A stretch of 51,783 bases of DNA from an uncultured Bacilli bacterium (GCA_910589335.1 CAJUTW010000004.1:1-51783); one strand, 5' to 3'. Positions 1 through 10,174 are shown, counted from the first letter of the stretch. Translations and numbers: made by a program. The notes: a model not told the origin generated them from the letters alone.

Positions 1-94
1 AGTTATTAAAACTCAACTTTCTTAACTCTCTCCCCCAAAACTCTTTACACTAACATATATATATTTTTTCTTCGATTATGTCTTGGGGAGGGGG

Positions 95-127
95 ACAAAA
101 AAAACACTTTAACATAATTAAAGTGTT
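95..127 (-). terminator. Intrinsic terminator of nifJ
   Basis: An 8-bp stem (AACACTTT at 103-110 and AAAGTGTT at 120-127) lies 17 bp past the nifJ stop and is followed on the minus strand by a run of T. This is the end of the nifJ transcript. Confidence 0.8.
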
Positions 128-143
128 CAAAATTTTAAAATTA

Positions 144-3100
144 TTACTTTTCTTCTAACGATTTATAAAAATTATATAAATTTTCAGCTTCTTTTTTATT
201 TTTTGAAAGTAATTTATCTCCATTCTTATTTAATTTTTTTAATGAGCGATACCTATCTTCTCCCAAAATATATTCTTCATATTTAGAAAAATCAGCTTTA
301 CTATCAAGCTTAAATTCTTGATTTATAGGATTATAATGAAATAATGGGAAATATCCAGATTCTGTTGCTATTTTTTCTTCATTAATACTATTTTTCATTC
401 CTTTAATAATTCCTTGAGCAATACAAGGTGCATAAGCAATTATTATTGATGGACCATTATAAGCTTCAGCTTCTTTTAAAACTTTAATAGTCTGCATAGA
501 ATTAGCTCCCAAAGAAATAGTTCCAACATATACATGAGGATAAGATAATGCAATTTTTGCTAGATTCTTTTTAGCAGTTTCTTTTCCACTAGCAGCAAAT
601 TTAGCAACAGCTCCAACTCTTGTTGACTTAGAAGCTTGTCCTCCAGTATTAGAATAAACTTCAGTATCAAGTACTAAAATATTAATATTCTCATGACTAG
701 CTAAAACATGATCAATTCCATTATAACCAATATCATATGCCCATCCATCTCCACCTATCATCCAAACAGATTTTAAGGCAATAAAATCTTTTAATTTTAA
801 TAATCTTTCAATTTTTGTATCATCAATAATTTTTAATAAATCATTTGCAGTCTCTTCAGTAATATTTTCACAATATGCTTTATAAATTGGTGCTTCGCTT
901 TTTTTAACTAAATTTAAATTATTTTGTATCAATGAAACTATTTGTCTCTTCATTGCATCATCCGCAACTCTCATTCCAAAACCAAACTCCGCATTATCTT
1001 CAAAAAGAGAATTAGCCCAAGGAATACTATATGGCATAGATGGCATACTAGCTCCATATATAGAAGAACAACCTGTTGCATTCGCAACTATCATTTTATC
1101 TCCAAATAACTGTGTAAGAAGTTTTAAATAAGGAGTTTCTCCACAACCAGCACAAGCTCCTGGGAATTCAAACTTTGGTCTTACAAATTGACTTCCTTTA
1201 ACAGTATTAGTTGGCATAACATTTTTTTTCTCTTTTACTTCATTAAATAAATAATCACTTTCAATATCTTTCTTATTTTCAATTAATTCTTGTTTCATTT
1301 TCATAACAATAGCTTTTGCACCCTTTTTACCAGGACATATTTCTTCACAAAGACCACATCCTGTACAATCAGAAATACTAACTCCGATAGTAAACTTATA
1401 ATCTTTATCCCTTATATTAGCAGGAATCAAATTTTTAGAAACAACTTCTGGAGCATCTATTACCTCATTTTCATCTAATAAGAAAGGCCTAATTACAGCA
1501 TGAGGACAAACTAAACTACATAAATTACAAGAAATACAATTTTCAGATAAATAACATGGTGCAACATCACTACTATCTCTCTTATCTAATTTAGAAGTTC
1601 CAGCCTCAACAAAACCATCAGGCATTTTAATAAAACTACTTACAGGTAAAGAATCTCCCTCTAGTGAATCAATAACTTCAAAAAAACTTTTTTTATTATT
1701 AATTTCATCAATAAAATCTACATAAGGAACTTTAACAGGTACTAAACACTCCAAAGAATTATCAATAGCAACAATATTCTTCTCTATCAAATCTCCACCC
1801 TTATTAGCAAATTTTACAGCCAAATTTTCTTTTATTTTTGAAACAGCAAAATTAAAATCTATTATTTTACCTAATTTAAAAATAATTGTTTCAATTATAG
1901 TACTTATTTTTCCAGGAATAAGAGCTTCACTAGCTATTTTATTAGCATCAACTATAAACATTTTAATTTTTTTACTTTGTAAAATTCTTTTATCATGATT
2001 ACTCATCATAGCAAGTACTTCATCTGGATTTTTATTAGTATTTAAAATAAATACTCCCTTATCTTTTATTTTTTCAAGCATTTTAAGTCTTTTTAAATAA
2101 CTATCTTTAGTACAAACTACAATACTTGCCTTTTCAACATAATAAGTAGAAGTAATCATATTTTTTCCAAATCTTAAATTAGATATGGTAACTCCTCCAC
2201 TTTTCTTAGAATCATATTGAAAATACCCCTGTACATAAGCATTAGTATAAGTTCCTGTTATTTTCATTAAATCTTTAGAAGCAGAAACCATACCATCACT
2301 TCCATACCCATAAATTAAAAATTCAACATTTTTACTTGGTAAAATAAACTTTTTATCATAAGGAATACTTAAATTAGTAATATCATCTTTAATACCTACT
2401 GTAAAATTAGAATGAACATCTCTTGTATCTAAAAAATCAAAAACACCTTTAATCATAGCAGGAGTAGTATTTTTACTAGATAAACCATATCTTCCTCCAT
2501 AAACACTAACTCTAGCATCAACTTCTTTAATAGTTTTACATATATCTAAATATAATGGTTCTCCACTCGCACCTGGTTCTTTAGTTCTATCAAGTACTGC
2601 TATTTTCTTAACTGTTTTAGGTAACTCTTTAAAAAAGTATTTAGCACTAAATGGTCGATATAAATGCACTTCTAAAAGACCTACATTCTCATGTTTTTCT
2701 GATACCAAGTAATCAATTGTTTCTTTAATTGTCTCACAAACAGATCCCATTGCAACAATAACTTTAGTAGCCATTTTACTTCCATAATAATTAAATGGTT
2801 TATAGTCTTTTCCAGTAATTTTATTTATCTCACTCATATATTTATTTACAATATCTGGAATCTTATCATAATATTCATTTCTAACTTCTGTTGCTTGAAA
2901 ATAAATATCCTCATTTTGGGCAGTTCCTCTAATTGAAGGCTTATTAGGATTCAAAGCTCGATCTCTAAATTCATCTAATGCTTTCCAATCTATTAACTCC
3001 TTCAATTTAAGAGTGTCAATTAACTCAACTTTTTGTAATTCATGACTCGTTCTAAAACCATCAAAAAAATTAATGAAAGGAACTCTCCCTTTAATAGCAG

Positions 3101-3566
3101 TTAAATGCGCAACTCCTGTCAAATCCATTACTTGTTGAACAGAAGATGATGCGAGTATTGCAAAACCAGTAGCTCTTGCAGCATAAATATCTTGATGATC
3201 TCCAAAAATTGATAAAGCATGTGTAGCTAAACTCCTTGCTGCAACATTAATAACACAAGGTAGCATTTCACCAGCAATTTTATACATATTTGGAAGCATC
3301 AAAAGAAGTCCTTGACTTGCAGTATAAGTAGTAGTTAAACATCCTGCTTGTAATGAACCATGTACCATTCCAGCAGCACCAGCTTCACTTTCCATCTCTA
3401 CTACCTTAACAGGTGTTCCAAAATAATTATTCTCTCCTTCACTACTCCACTTATCAGTAAGTTCTGCCATAGGAGAAGCTGGAGTAATCGGATATATTCC
3501 AGCTACTTCTGTAAAATTATATGAAACATAACTCGCAGCTTCATTTCCATCCATTATTTTCATCAT
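144..3566 (-). CDS. nifJ: Pyruvate:ferredoxin (flavodoxin) oxidoreductase
   Basis: Converts pyruvate and CoA to acetyl-CoA and CO2, reducing ferredoxin or flavodoxin; a cytoplasmic enzyme of anaerobic metabolism. The single chain of about 1140 residues has the usual order: N-terminal pyrimidine-binding domain (YPITPASPMAELTDKW near residue 27), a bacterial-type 2x[4Fe-4S] domain (CISCNLCSLVCP near 680 and CTGCGLCEEICP near 735), the proximal cluster cysteines in CAGCGETPY near 800, and the TPP-binding segment GDGWAYDIGYNG near 936. Length matches the homodimeric family. A GTG at 3575 lies inside the ribosome site GAGGTG; ATG at 3566, six bases after it, is the better start. It is monocistronic, with its own terminator and a TATAAT box at about 3596-3601 as a possible -10. 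Identity is clear. Confidence 0.97.
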   Translation of the reverse strand: MMKIMDGNEAASYVSYNFTEVAGIYPITPASPMAELTDKWSSEGENNYFGTPVKVVEMESEAGAAGMVHGSLQAGCLTTTYTASQGLLLMLPNMYKIAGEMLPCVINVAARSLATHALSIFGDHQDIYAARATGFAILASSSVQQVMDLTGVAHLTAIKGRVPFINFFDGFRTSHELQKVELIDTLKLKELIDWKALDEFRDRALNPNKPSIRGTAQNEDIYFQATEVRNEYYDKIPDIVNKYMSEINKITGKDYKPFNYYGSKMATKVIVAMGSVCETIKETIDYLVSEKHENVGLLEVHLYRPFSAKYFFKELPKTVKKIAVLDRTKEPGASGEPLYLDICKTIKEVDARVSVYGGRYGLSSKNTTPAMIKGVFDFLDTRDVHSNFTVGIKDDITNLSIPYDKKFILPSKNVEFLIYGYGSDGMVSASKDLMKITGTYTNAYVQGYFQYDSKKSGGVTISNLRFGKNMITSTYYVEKASIVVCTKDSYLKRLKMLEKIKDKGVFILNTNKNPDEVLAMMSNHDKRILQSKKIKMFIVDANKIASEALIPGKISTIIETIIFKLGKIIDFNFAVSKIKENLAVKFANKGGDLIEKNIVAIDNSLECLVPVKVPYVDFIDEINNKKSFFEVIDSLEGDSLPVSSFIKMPDGFVEAGTSKLDKRDSSDVAPCYLSENCISCNLCSLVCPHAVIRPFLLDENEVIDAPEVVSKNLIPANIRDKDYKFTIGVSISDCTGCGLCEEICPGKKGAKAIVMKMKQELIENKKDIESDYLFNEVKEKKNVMPTNTVKGSQFVRPKFEFPGACAGCGETPYLKLLTQLFGDKMIVANATGCSSIYGASMPSMPYSIPWANSLFEDNAEFGFGMRVADDAMKRQIVSLIQNNLNLVKKSEAPIYKAYCENITEETANDLLKIIDDTKIERLLKLKDFIALKSVWMIGGDGWAYDIGYNGIDHVLASHENINILVLDTEVYSNTGGQASKSTRVGAVAKFAASGKETAKKNLAKIALSYPHVYVGTISLGANSMQTIKVLKEAEAYNGPSIIIAYAPCIAQGIIKGMKNSINEEKIATESGYFPLFHYNPINQEFKLDSKADFSKYEEYILGEDRYRSLKKLNKNGDKLLSKNKKEAENLYNFYKSLEEK

Positions 3567-3639
3567 TATAATCACCTCTAGTTTCTTCTATATAAATTAT
3601 ACAATAAAATTTATTTTATTAATAGAATAAATTTAAAAC

Positions 3640-3675
3640 AAAAAAAGCCAAATTATTTTCTATAACTTTTAGCTT
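3640..3675 (-). terminator. Terminator overlapping the 3' end of the HExxH gene
   Basis: AAAAAGC near the stop codon can pair with GCTTTTTT about 22 bases downstream on the minus strand, giving a 7-bp stem running straight into T residues. The loop is long, so strength is uncertain. Confidence 0.45.
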
Positions 3676-4564
3676 TTTCAAAAACTTTAATAGAAATCAA
3701 TTCATAATAATTATTCATCATTATAAACCACTCTTCTCCAATAAAACTTTTAAGTTTATCAATATATAAATATAATCTGTCATTATATAATTTCATCACT
3801 AAATAATCAGCAAACTGCTCTTCAAAACCTGCAAAATATTTTCCATTCAAATCCTCTAAAAAATATTCTTCTTCTCGCGAAGTTAGTATAGGAAAAATAT
3901 TTGAATTACCATAAAATTCTAAAAATGGATTAGTCCCATGAAAAGAACCATCTATAATATTAGAAATTTTATTATATCCAAAACTTTCAATATCAAAATT
4001 ACTCATATAAATTAAATAATCTCCAATTATACTAGATATATAATCATTTTCTGTTACATCTTCATACTTTTGGAAAAATTTTGATAATTCAAAAGGGTTT
4101 CTTTTAATAAACTCCATTGGCTCTTCTATATTACTAATAAGTTTTTCATATATAATATTACAATAATTAGAAAGTTCTAAAGAGACACGAGAAAAATTAT
4201 AAACTAATTTATTTTGAACATCATGATTAACTTCCATATATTCTTTAGGAAGTTTTGAATCAGAAAATAAATCTAATAATAAATGACCAAATTCATGTGC
4301 CATAATCATTTCTTGACAAGATAAAGAAATCTTCATTCTACTATTTGCTTTATCATCACTAGTAAAAACTGAATTAAGCATATCAACTGATTCAATTATT
4401 TGAATATTATGAGCACTAAATCCATCTAAATTAGTAATAATATTTTTACTAGCTTTATCAGAACTATTCATTCTAAAAAAAACATCAGATAATAATTTCA
4501 TTCCTAAATAATTAGTATCTTCTGGCATCCTTTTAAAAAATTCTTTTACTTCTTTTATTAACAT
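3653..4564 (-). CDS. Uncharacterised protein with HExxH zinc-protease motif
   Basis: A 303-residue soluble protein with no signal peptide or membrane segment. HEFGH at residues 90-94 is a zincin HExxH motif, and a downstream EEQFADYL segment near residue 255 could supply a third ligand, as in ImmA/M78-like metallopeptidases. No DNA-binding domain is present and no phage or conjugative partner lies next to it, so an ImmA-type role cannot be claimed. The start ATG has AGGGGG ten bases upstream. It sits alone between nifJ and a broken MBL-fold gene. Protease activity is inferred from the motif only; the substrate is unknown. Confidence 0.6.
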   Translation of the reverse strand: MLIKEVKEFFKRMPEDTNYLGMKLLSDVFFRMNSSDKASKNIITNLDGFSAHNIQIIESVDMLNSVFTSDDKANSRMKISLSCQEMIMAHEFGHLLLDLFSDSKLPKEYMEVNHDVQNKLVYNFSRVSLELSNYCNIIYEKLISNIEEPMEFIKRNPFELSKFFQKYEDVTENDYISSIIGDYLIYMSNFDIESFGYNKISNIIDGSFHGTNPFLEFYGNSNIFPILTSREEEYFLEDLNGKYFAGFEEQFADYLVMKLYNDRLYLYIDKLKSFIGEEWFIMMNNYYELISIKVFEKAKSYRK

Positions 4565-4603
4565 AATATATATTCCCCCTTAAATAAATTCAAAATATTA
4601 ATT

Positions 4604-5404
4604 TTAAATATCTATCTCTAATCCAACCCCAACTTCTCTTATATCTAACTTTTTTGCCATTTCTATTTTTGCTTTTAGAAAAACACAATGACAAGGATAT
4701 AATAATTTAATATCATTTCTTTTAAATAATTTACAGTTGCTTTAAGTCTTTCATCGACATCAAATAAATGAAAGCCTCCTATAACACCATATATTTTATT
4801 ATCATTACAAACTTTTTTAGCATATTCCAAAATATTACAAATTCCACTATGTGAACATCCTGTTATAACAAATAAACCATTATTACTTTTATAAACAATC
4901 GCAGAATCATCTTTTATAGTATCATTAATTCTTTCTCCATCAATATCACATTTTCCAATTTCATATCTTGCCTCAAATTCATTAATAGTAGGTATCTCTC
5001 CTAAATATATAATATTTTCACTTACTTGAATTGGCTTTTTAGATAAGTTTATTTTGCAAATTTTAGATAATTCTTCTTTACTAAATGGACTTCCAATATA
5101 TAAAACTTCTTTATCTTTTATAATTAAAACAATCTGGATGAGCAATTAATTCAGTATTACTTTTCTTATTAAAAAAATATTTTAAACCTCCAGTATGATC
5201 ATTATGTCCATGAGATATTACTATTTTATTTACCTTATTTAAATCAACATTCATTCTACTTGCATTTTCTAAAAAAACAGAAGAATATCCTGTATCAAAT
5301 AATATAATATCAGAACCATCTTCAATATAATAACTAACTCCAGGTTCTCCTAAATAATACTCATCAATAATAGTATTGTTATCTACTAAAACTCTTAATT
5401 TCAT
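4604..5404 (-). pseudogene. MBL-fold metal-dependent hydrolase (COG1237-like), two frameshifts
   Basis: The 5' part (5111-5404) encodes the metallo-beta-lactamase fold start with LFDTG and the zinc motif HGHNDHTGG. The frame then breaks in the A-run before residue D of KDKEVLYIG; removing one A restores it. The middle part (to about 4700) carries TGCSHSGI and GGFHLF, typical of COG1237. A second break at AAAAGAAATG is repaired by adding one A, after which KENDIKLLYPCHC and a normal C-terminus run to a stop at 4604. One +1 and one -1 indel, both in A-runs, make this either a pseudogene or two homopolymer sequence errors. As given, neither fragment contains the whole active site. Family substrates are poorly defined. 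Confidence 0.8.
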
Positions 5405-5534
5405 TTTTTTTCCTCCTATTTTTATAAAATTAAAAATAAAAATTATCTATAAAATATACCGAATAACAGAAAACACCAATTAATCATTAAGAATATCATC
5501 ATATTATATATTAAAACAAATAAAATCTCAATAC

Positions 5535-5562
5535 AAAAAAGAAGTAATAATAATCACTTCCA
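5535..5562 (-). terminator. Intrinsic terminator of the phosphodiester glycosidase operon
   Basis: GAAGT at 5541-5545 pairs with ACTTC at 5556-5560, followed on the minus strand by six T residues. It lies just past the stop at 5571. Confidence 0.6.
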
Positions 5563-5570
5563 GTATTTTT

Positions 5571-6668
5571 CTACTTCTTTTTAAGTGGTGCTTGTGCTGG
5601 TTTATTTTGTTTATTAGTAACAATCCATGCATTAGAAACTGTTCTTCCGCCATATGACTCTCCTGCACTTGGTTTATTCCAAAGTTTTCCTTCAACACTC
5701 ATTGTACTAGAAGCTCCACCATCTAAATTAGCAGCATTATAAGCTTTATATCTAAGTAAAATATCAATAACATCATTCATAGTCGCACCTGTACTATATC
5801 CTGGTAATCTTCCTTCTATAATTAAAAATAATACAATACCATCTTTTCTTTGAGCAATTACACTTCTTGGAGCAGTCCCCCAACCACCATCTCCATGAAT
5901 TTTAGAAACTTTTCCATTAACAATTAAATTAGGACCAAATTCAACAGCATCAATCATTCCCTCTTTTATAGCATCAGCTGGACTTTTATTTGTTAAATAC
6001 ATTTTATGCTCTTTAGTAAATCCAATTAGCCCTCCAGAGCCTCCATCATGTTGCCAGATATGTTGGCCATTTTTTATAATTGCCCCATAAGGAATTGAAC
6101 CATTACCCCATCCATCTAAATCTTCAAATCCTCCACCATTAATACCAACAAGACCATTATTATTTTTAACTAAAGTATTAACAGACTGACCAGCCTTACC
6201 TAACTTACTAGAAACTGCTAACTCTACATCACTAGGATCATATATTACTGTTAAATATCCTTTGTATTTATTCTCTTCAATTCTAATAATTTTATAAACT
6301 TCATTATTTTCCATTCTAGTATATAAATCTTTTTCATATTTAGAAGAATAATGACTTTTTTCTTTTGTATCTCCAATTACTATATCATCAAGATTTATTT
6401 TTTCAGTATTCTGTTCTATATAATTTTCACTCATAACTTTGTTAACTGTATCTTCTTTGTATAAAGTATATGCTAAATACTTATGAGACATAGTAGTCAT
6501 TGCTGTAGGTATCCAAAAATCTTTAAATTCATCATTATTTATAACAACAAGACCAAATGCTACAAAAAAATCCAATAAAATTACTAATACCGTAAATTTA
6601 TTAAGCTTAAAAGAAAATCTTTTTTTCTTATCCTCATCTAATTCTAAAATTTCTATTTCTTCATTCAT
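5571..6668 (-). CDS. Membrane-anchored phosphodiester glycosidase (NAGPA/DUF2233 family), copy 1
   Basis: 365 residues: a cytoplasmic charged N-terminus, one membrane segment near residues 23-43, then an extracellular domain of the phosphodiester glycosidase family (PF09992). Family hallmarks are GINGGGF, EFGPNLIVNG, GWGTAPRS followed by QRKDG, and NAANLDGGASS. Members cleave sugar-phosphodiester linkages and often accompany exopolysaccharide genes; the exact substrate here is unknown. A start at 6695 lacks a ribosome site, while ATG 6668 follows GGAGTG with five bases between. It is four bases after the upstream stop, so it is cotranscribed. A paralogue lies at 9129-10172; both share the membrane-proximal stretch FW(I/T)xxAMTTMSH(K/R)YLA. 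Last gene before the operon terminator. Confidence 0.85.
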   Translation of the reverse strand: MNEEIEILELDEDKKKRFSFKLNKFTVLVILLDFFVAFGLVVINNDEFKDFWIPTAMTTMSHKYLAYTLYKEDTVNKVMSENYIEQNTEKINLDDIVIGDTKEKSHYSSKYEKDLYTRMENNEVYKIIRIEENKYKGYLTVIYDPSDVELAVSSKLGKAGQSVNTLVKNNNGLVGINGGGFEDLDGWGNGSIPYGAIIKNGQHIWQHDGGSGGLIGFTKEHKMYLTNKSPADAIKEGMIDAVEFGPNLIVNGKVSKIHGDGGWGTAPRSVIAQRKDGIVLFLIIEGRLPGYSTGATMNDVIDILLRYKAYNAANLDGGASSTMSVEGKLWNKPSAGESYGGRTVSNAWIVTNKQNKPAQAPLKKK

Positions 6669-6672
6669 TCTA

Positions 6673-8028
6673 TCACTCCACAGTAAATGGATCACTCTCT
6701 AATCCTTTTCCATTTTTTATAATATTTTTATTTATAGATATAACAGGTACTATATGTTTAACCTCACTTACATCGACTTCTTCAAGTAAACCATTACTAG
6801 AAGTACTATACTGCATACTAGAAACTGTAGATGTAGTATTCATATGAAAATAATCATTAAAATTATTATTTGAAACATAATCAAAAATATTTAAAAGACC
6901 TACTTTACAAACAACATTACTATTATATATATTACTAAATTTATAACTTTTATCACTACTTACTTCTCCTGTATAAAAATAATTATCAACTAAAATATTT
7001 GCATAGCTTAAGCTATTTAAGTAAGTAGTATTTAAGTAATATGCAATATTATTTCGATCCAATAAATTAAAATGACTTGTACTTTTACTATAATTTAAAA
7101 CAATTTCCATTCCATTAATATTAGCATAACCATATTTATACATTTTTAATATTCCATCATTTGACTCTTGATATACTTTATAAATATCATTTCCTAATTT
7201 TACATAACTATCTATATAATTAACATCATTTTTTTGATTTATTACAAAAGGTCTTTCTTTACTTCCATCACCTGATGAGATTTCTAAATTTTTCTTTAAA
7301 GTTATTACAGCCCTAACTCCATATCCATCTAAACTATCACATGATTTTACACTACCATCTAAGTCAACATATAAATTTTCTTTATCTTTTGCAAGACCTA
7401 ATAAATAAAATAATTTGTTATTATTTAAAAATCCTTTTTTTCCACCTGCTAAAATATAATCAGAAATTCCTAAAGTTGTAACATTTTCATTATAAATATT
7501 TTTTGATTTATTTACTTCTCCATTATTTAAAATATCTTCTCTGTAACTAGTCTTAGTAAGAAATTTATCAGGAGAAGGAATTGTATTATAATATACTCCA
7601 GAATAATTATCTCCTGTATTATTTAACCAATATTTCAAATTAGAAAACTCATAATTAGCATCCTCTCCCCACATAAAAGAAGCTACTAAATCCTCTGAAA
7701 CTAATTTTACTGTATTATCATTATTTATTCTTATTACTCTAAAATATCGGTTTCCAAATAAAACATAATTATTTAAAACTTCTCCTTTAAAATAATAACC
7801 ATCAGCATCTCGATGTAGGCCATCTCCACTCTTAGTTAATTTATTTCTACTAACTATAAGACCATTAAGTGTATTAGAATCAGCTTTTATAGACATATTT
7901 TGTTTACTATAGTAATAAAGACTTCTTCCACCAAAATATAAACCTATTAAAATAATAATTGTTAAACTTAAAAAATTAAATATAAATTCTTTTTCACTTA
8001 TTATATTATTTTTCTTCTTTTTTGCCAT
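6673..8028 (-). CDS. Membrane-anchored extracellular protein with two repeated domains
   Basis: 451 residues. A Lys-rich N-terminus and one membrane helix near residues 15-35 place the rest outside the cell. The outer part looks like two related modules, each ending in a similar phrase: SGDGSKERPFVI near residue 272 and NGKGLESDPFTVE at the C-terminus. The phrase GVRAVITL before the first resembles the DUF6273-type module seen in surface proteins of AT-rich gut Firmicutes, but I give this only as a resemblance. ATG 8028 has GGAGAG seven bases upstream; earlier ATGs do not. It lies between an SGNH hydrolase and a glycosidase in one operon, so a role in surface glycan or protein assembly is inferred. 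Function unknown. Confidence 0.7.
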   Translation of the reverse strand: MAKKKKNNIISEKEFIFNFLSLTIIILIGLYFGGRSLYYYSKQNMSIKADSNTLNGLIVSRNKLTKSGDGLHRDADGYYFKGEVLNNYVLFGNRYFRVIRINNDNTVKLVSEDLVASFMWGEDANYEFSNLKYWLNNTGDNYSGVYYNTIPSPDKFLTKTSYREDILNNGEVNKSKNIYNENVTTLGISDYILAGGKKGFLNNNKLFYLLGLAKDKENLYVDLDGSVKSCDSLDGYGVRAVITLKKNLEISSGDGSKERPFVINQKNDVNYIDSYVKLGNDIYKVYQESNDGILKMYKYGYANINGMEIVLNYSKSTSHFNLLDRNNIAYYLNTTYLNSLSYANILVDNYFYTGEVSSDKSYKFSNIYNSNVVCKVGLLNIFDYVSNNNFNDYFHMNTTSTVSSMQYSTSSNGLLEEVDVSEVKHIVPVISINKNIIKNGKGLESDPFTVE

Positions 8029-8088
8029 ACCCATACTCTCCATCTTTTCACATAAAATTATAGCAAAATAAAAAAGTAAGTACAATAC

Positions 8089-9111
8089 TTACATTTTACT
8101 TTTTATATAATTATTTATTTTTTTAGAAGTACTTGCATCATAATGAATTCCATCAGTAGTTTTAAAACCTTTAGATTTTAAATAACTATAGGTATCTATC
8201 CATCCAACTTTAGAAGATATTCCATTTTTTACTTTTTTATTAAATTCTTCTATTTTTGAATTATTACTTTGATATTTACCATCACAAGGATTAACAGATA
8301 CAAAATAAACTTTACTTCCATTTTTTGTCCAATTAGAAATATTATTATTTATATAACTAACATAGCCATCAGCATTATATAAATCATTAACTCCCATAAG
8401 TATTACAACTGCTGTACCCGATTTAAAATATTTTTCTGCTGCTGGAACACCCGTATTTTTAAGCCATTTTAATCCCATAGAAACTTCTGCAACATAAATT
8501 TCTTTTCCAACTTCATGAATTCCACCTTCTGAATAATTAACATTTCCCCAGTCGTTATTAGAATATGCATACATTTGAACAGTTCTTGAATCTCCAATAT
8601 AAACTATTTTTTCTACTTTTTCATTATTTTGGCTATCATTAGAACTTGTATTATTTGTATTATTTGTATTATTTGTATTATTTGTATTATTTGTATTATT
8701 TGTATTCTCACTTTCACCAGATTCTCCTGGATCATATAAAGAAGAATCAATTATTGGACTTTTCAAATCATCATCATCATAAGGTAATATATAGTCTGCA
8801 TCTTCACTATTATCTACTACATTACTCCAACAAGCACTTAATGTAGATTCTTCATCTACTAATCTTATTGCAACATCTACAATAATTGGAATAAAAAAAG
8901 TTAAAACTAATGCTATAAAAAGATTTCTTATTTTATTAAAATTTTTTTTCTCATCAGGGTTATTAATCATATTAACAAATAAAACAACCAAACCAATAAT
9001 CGATAACAAAGGTCCTACTAACTGAATAAAATCCAAAATTCTTTTAACTATTTTCAATATATTTAAAAGACCTGGATCATTACATATTGTACTAATACTT
9101 TGTGTATCCAT
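8089..9111 (-). CDS. Two-helix membrane protein fused to an SGNH/GDSL-type hydrolase
   Basis: 340 residues. Residues about 25-50 and 66-87 are membrane helices separated by a short charged loop, resembling small VirB2-like membrane proteins. A linker rich in Asn and Thr (six or so TNN units near residue 135) leads to an SGNH hydrolase domain: GDSRT supplies the nucleophile block, GVND the Asn block, and DGIHYD the Asp-His pair. Such domains are esterases, often removing O-acetyl groups from cell-wall or secreted glycans; the substrate is inferred only. ATG 9111 follows GAGGG at eight bases; the GTG at 9120 lies within that site. Gaps to neighbours are short on both sides, showing cotranscription with the glycosidases. 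Confidence 0.75.
   Translation of the reverse strand: MDTQSISTICNDPGLLNILKIVKRILDFIQLVGPLLSIIGLVVLFVNMINNPDEKKNFNKIRNLFIALVLTFFIPIIVDVAIRLVDEESTLSACWSNVVDNSEDADYILPYDDDDLKSPIIDSSLYDPGESGESENTNNTNNTNNTNNTNNTNNTSSNDSQNNEKVEKIVYIGDSRTVQMYAYSNNDWGNVNYSEGGIHEVGKEIYVAEVSMGLKWLKNTGVPAAEKYFKSGTAVVILMGVNDLYNADGYVSYINNNISNWTKNGSKVYFVSVNPCDGKYQSNNSKIEEFNKKVKNGISSKVGWIDTYSYLKSKGFKTTDGIHYDASTSKKINNYIKSKM
8648..8706. repeat. 9-bp tandem repeat, about 6.5 units, in the SGNH linker
   Basis: The unit TTGTATTAT is repeated without error and encodes the Thr-Asn-Asn linker on the minus strand. The unit is a multiple of three, so copy-number change alters linker length without shifting the frame. Confidence 0.9.
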
Positions 9112-9128
9112 AAAATTCACCCTCTATC

Positions 9129-10172
9129 TTATTTAACAATCCAAAAAGTTGCCATATTACGAAGACCATTTTCGCCTCCAGCTACTGGAGTGTTTATAAT
9201 TTTTTGTCTAATAACTAATTCTGAAGAACTACCTCCATCAAGATTAGCAGCATTATAAGCTCCATAATTTTCCATAATATCACACAAATCAACCATATCG
9301 GCTCCAATACTACTTGCAATTCTTCCATTTATAACTAAAAATAAAACGATCCCATCTTTTCTTTGTCCAATTGCACTTCTTGGAGCTATTCCCCATCCAC
9401 CATTACCTTTTATAAAACTTCTTTTACCATTAACTATTAAATATGGTCCAAATTCTATTGCATCACGATAACCAATCTTCAAAGCCTCTTCTTTACTCAT
9501 ATTTCCTAAAACTAATTTATTCTCCTTTGTAAATCCAATAAAGCCTCCACCCATTCTTGCATCAGCATAATCACTAACAATTTGACCATTTGAGATTACT
9601 GTACCATGAGGTATCGCTCCATTAGAATTCCAGTCTGGATCATAAAATCCTGATGCATTCATTGCAACTACTGCTTTTTCTCTCTCACTAACAGTAAGTA
9701 TAGATTCTCCTCTTTTGCCAAGATAAAGAGAAGTAGCAATCTTAATACGTGATGGATCATATATAGCTACTAAATAACCTTGATACCCTTTACCATTTAC
9801 TTCAATAAGCTTATATAAATCATCCTGATCATGTTGCAATATCTCCTTCTCATACTTATTACGATAAATCGTTTTAGTATATTTTCTAAAATTAATTTGA
9901 CTAGGATCACTAGTTTCATCAATTTCAATAATACTATTATTTTTTAAAACTTTATCAATAAATTTATCACTATAAAACCACGTTGCTAAATATCTATGAG
10001 ACATAGTAGTCATTGCACTAGTAATCCAAAACTCTTTAAATTTATAAATCGGTCCATAAAAAAGAAACAAAAAAGTAGAAAATCCACTAATATAAATTAA
10101 ACATAAAATAACAATTATCTTTCTTCTTAATGGCCATTTATAATTACCAGATACTCCCTTTTCTCTTCTCAT
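9129..10172 (-). CDS. Membrane-anchored phosphodiester glycosidase, copy 2
   Basis: 347 residues, paralogous along its whole length to the gene at 5571-6668. One membrane helix near residues 17-38, then AMTTMSHRYLA and the PF09992 landmarks AMNASGF, EFGPYLIVNGK, GWGIAPRS, GQRKDG and NAANLDGGSSS. The role should be extracellular cleavage of a sugar phosphodiester bond, with the substrate unknown. ATG 10172 has AGAGGA six bases upstream and lies two bases after the previous stop. Two diverged copies in one operon suggest two related substrates or a hetero-oligomer; this is inference. Confidence 0.85.
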   Translation of the reverse strand: MRREKGVSGNYKWPLRRKIIVILCLIYISGFSTFLFLFYGPIYKFKEFWITSAMTTMSHRYLATWFYSDKFIDKVLKNNSIIEIDETSDPSQINFRKYTKTIYRNKYEKEILQHDQDDLYKLIEVNGKGYQGYLVAIYDPSRIKIATSLYLGKRGESILTVSEREKAVVAMNASGFYDPDWNSNGAIPHGTVISNGQIVSDYADARMGGGFIGFTKENKLVLGNMSKEEALKIGYRDAIEFGPYLIVNGKRSFIKGNGGWGIAPRSAIGQRKDGIVLFLVINGRIASSIGADMVDLCDIMENYGAYNAANLDGGSSSELVIRQKIINTPVAGGENGLRNMATFWIVK

Positions 10173-10174
10173 AA

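Noticed and set aside
20..98. G-rich stretch near the window start (GGGGAGGGGG) as a ribosome site or G-quadruplex
   Set aside because: No plus-strand ORF follows it, and the G-runs are too few for a clear quadruplex.
1290..1478. Plus-strand ORF inside nifJ
   Set aside because: Antisense shadow of a highly conserved Fe-S domain; no ribosome site.
3567..3575. GTG start nine bases upstream for nifJ
   Set aside because: The GTG is part of the ribosome-binding site GAGGTG; ATG 3566 has the proper spacing.
8646..8846. Plus-strand ORF of repeated Tyr-Leu
   Set aside because: It is the reverse of the 9-bp repeat that encodes the Thr-Asn-Asn linker of the SGNH protein.
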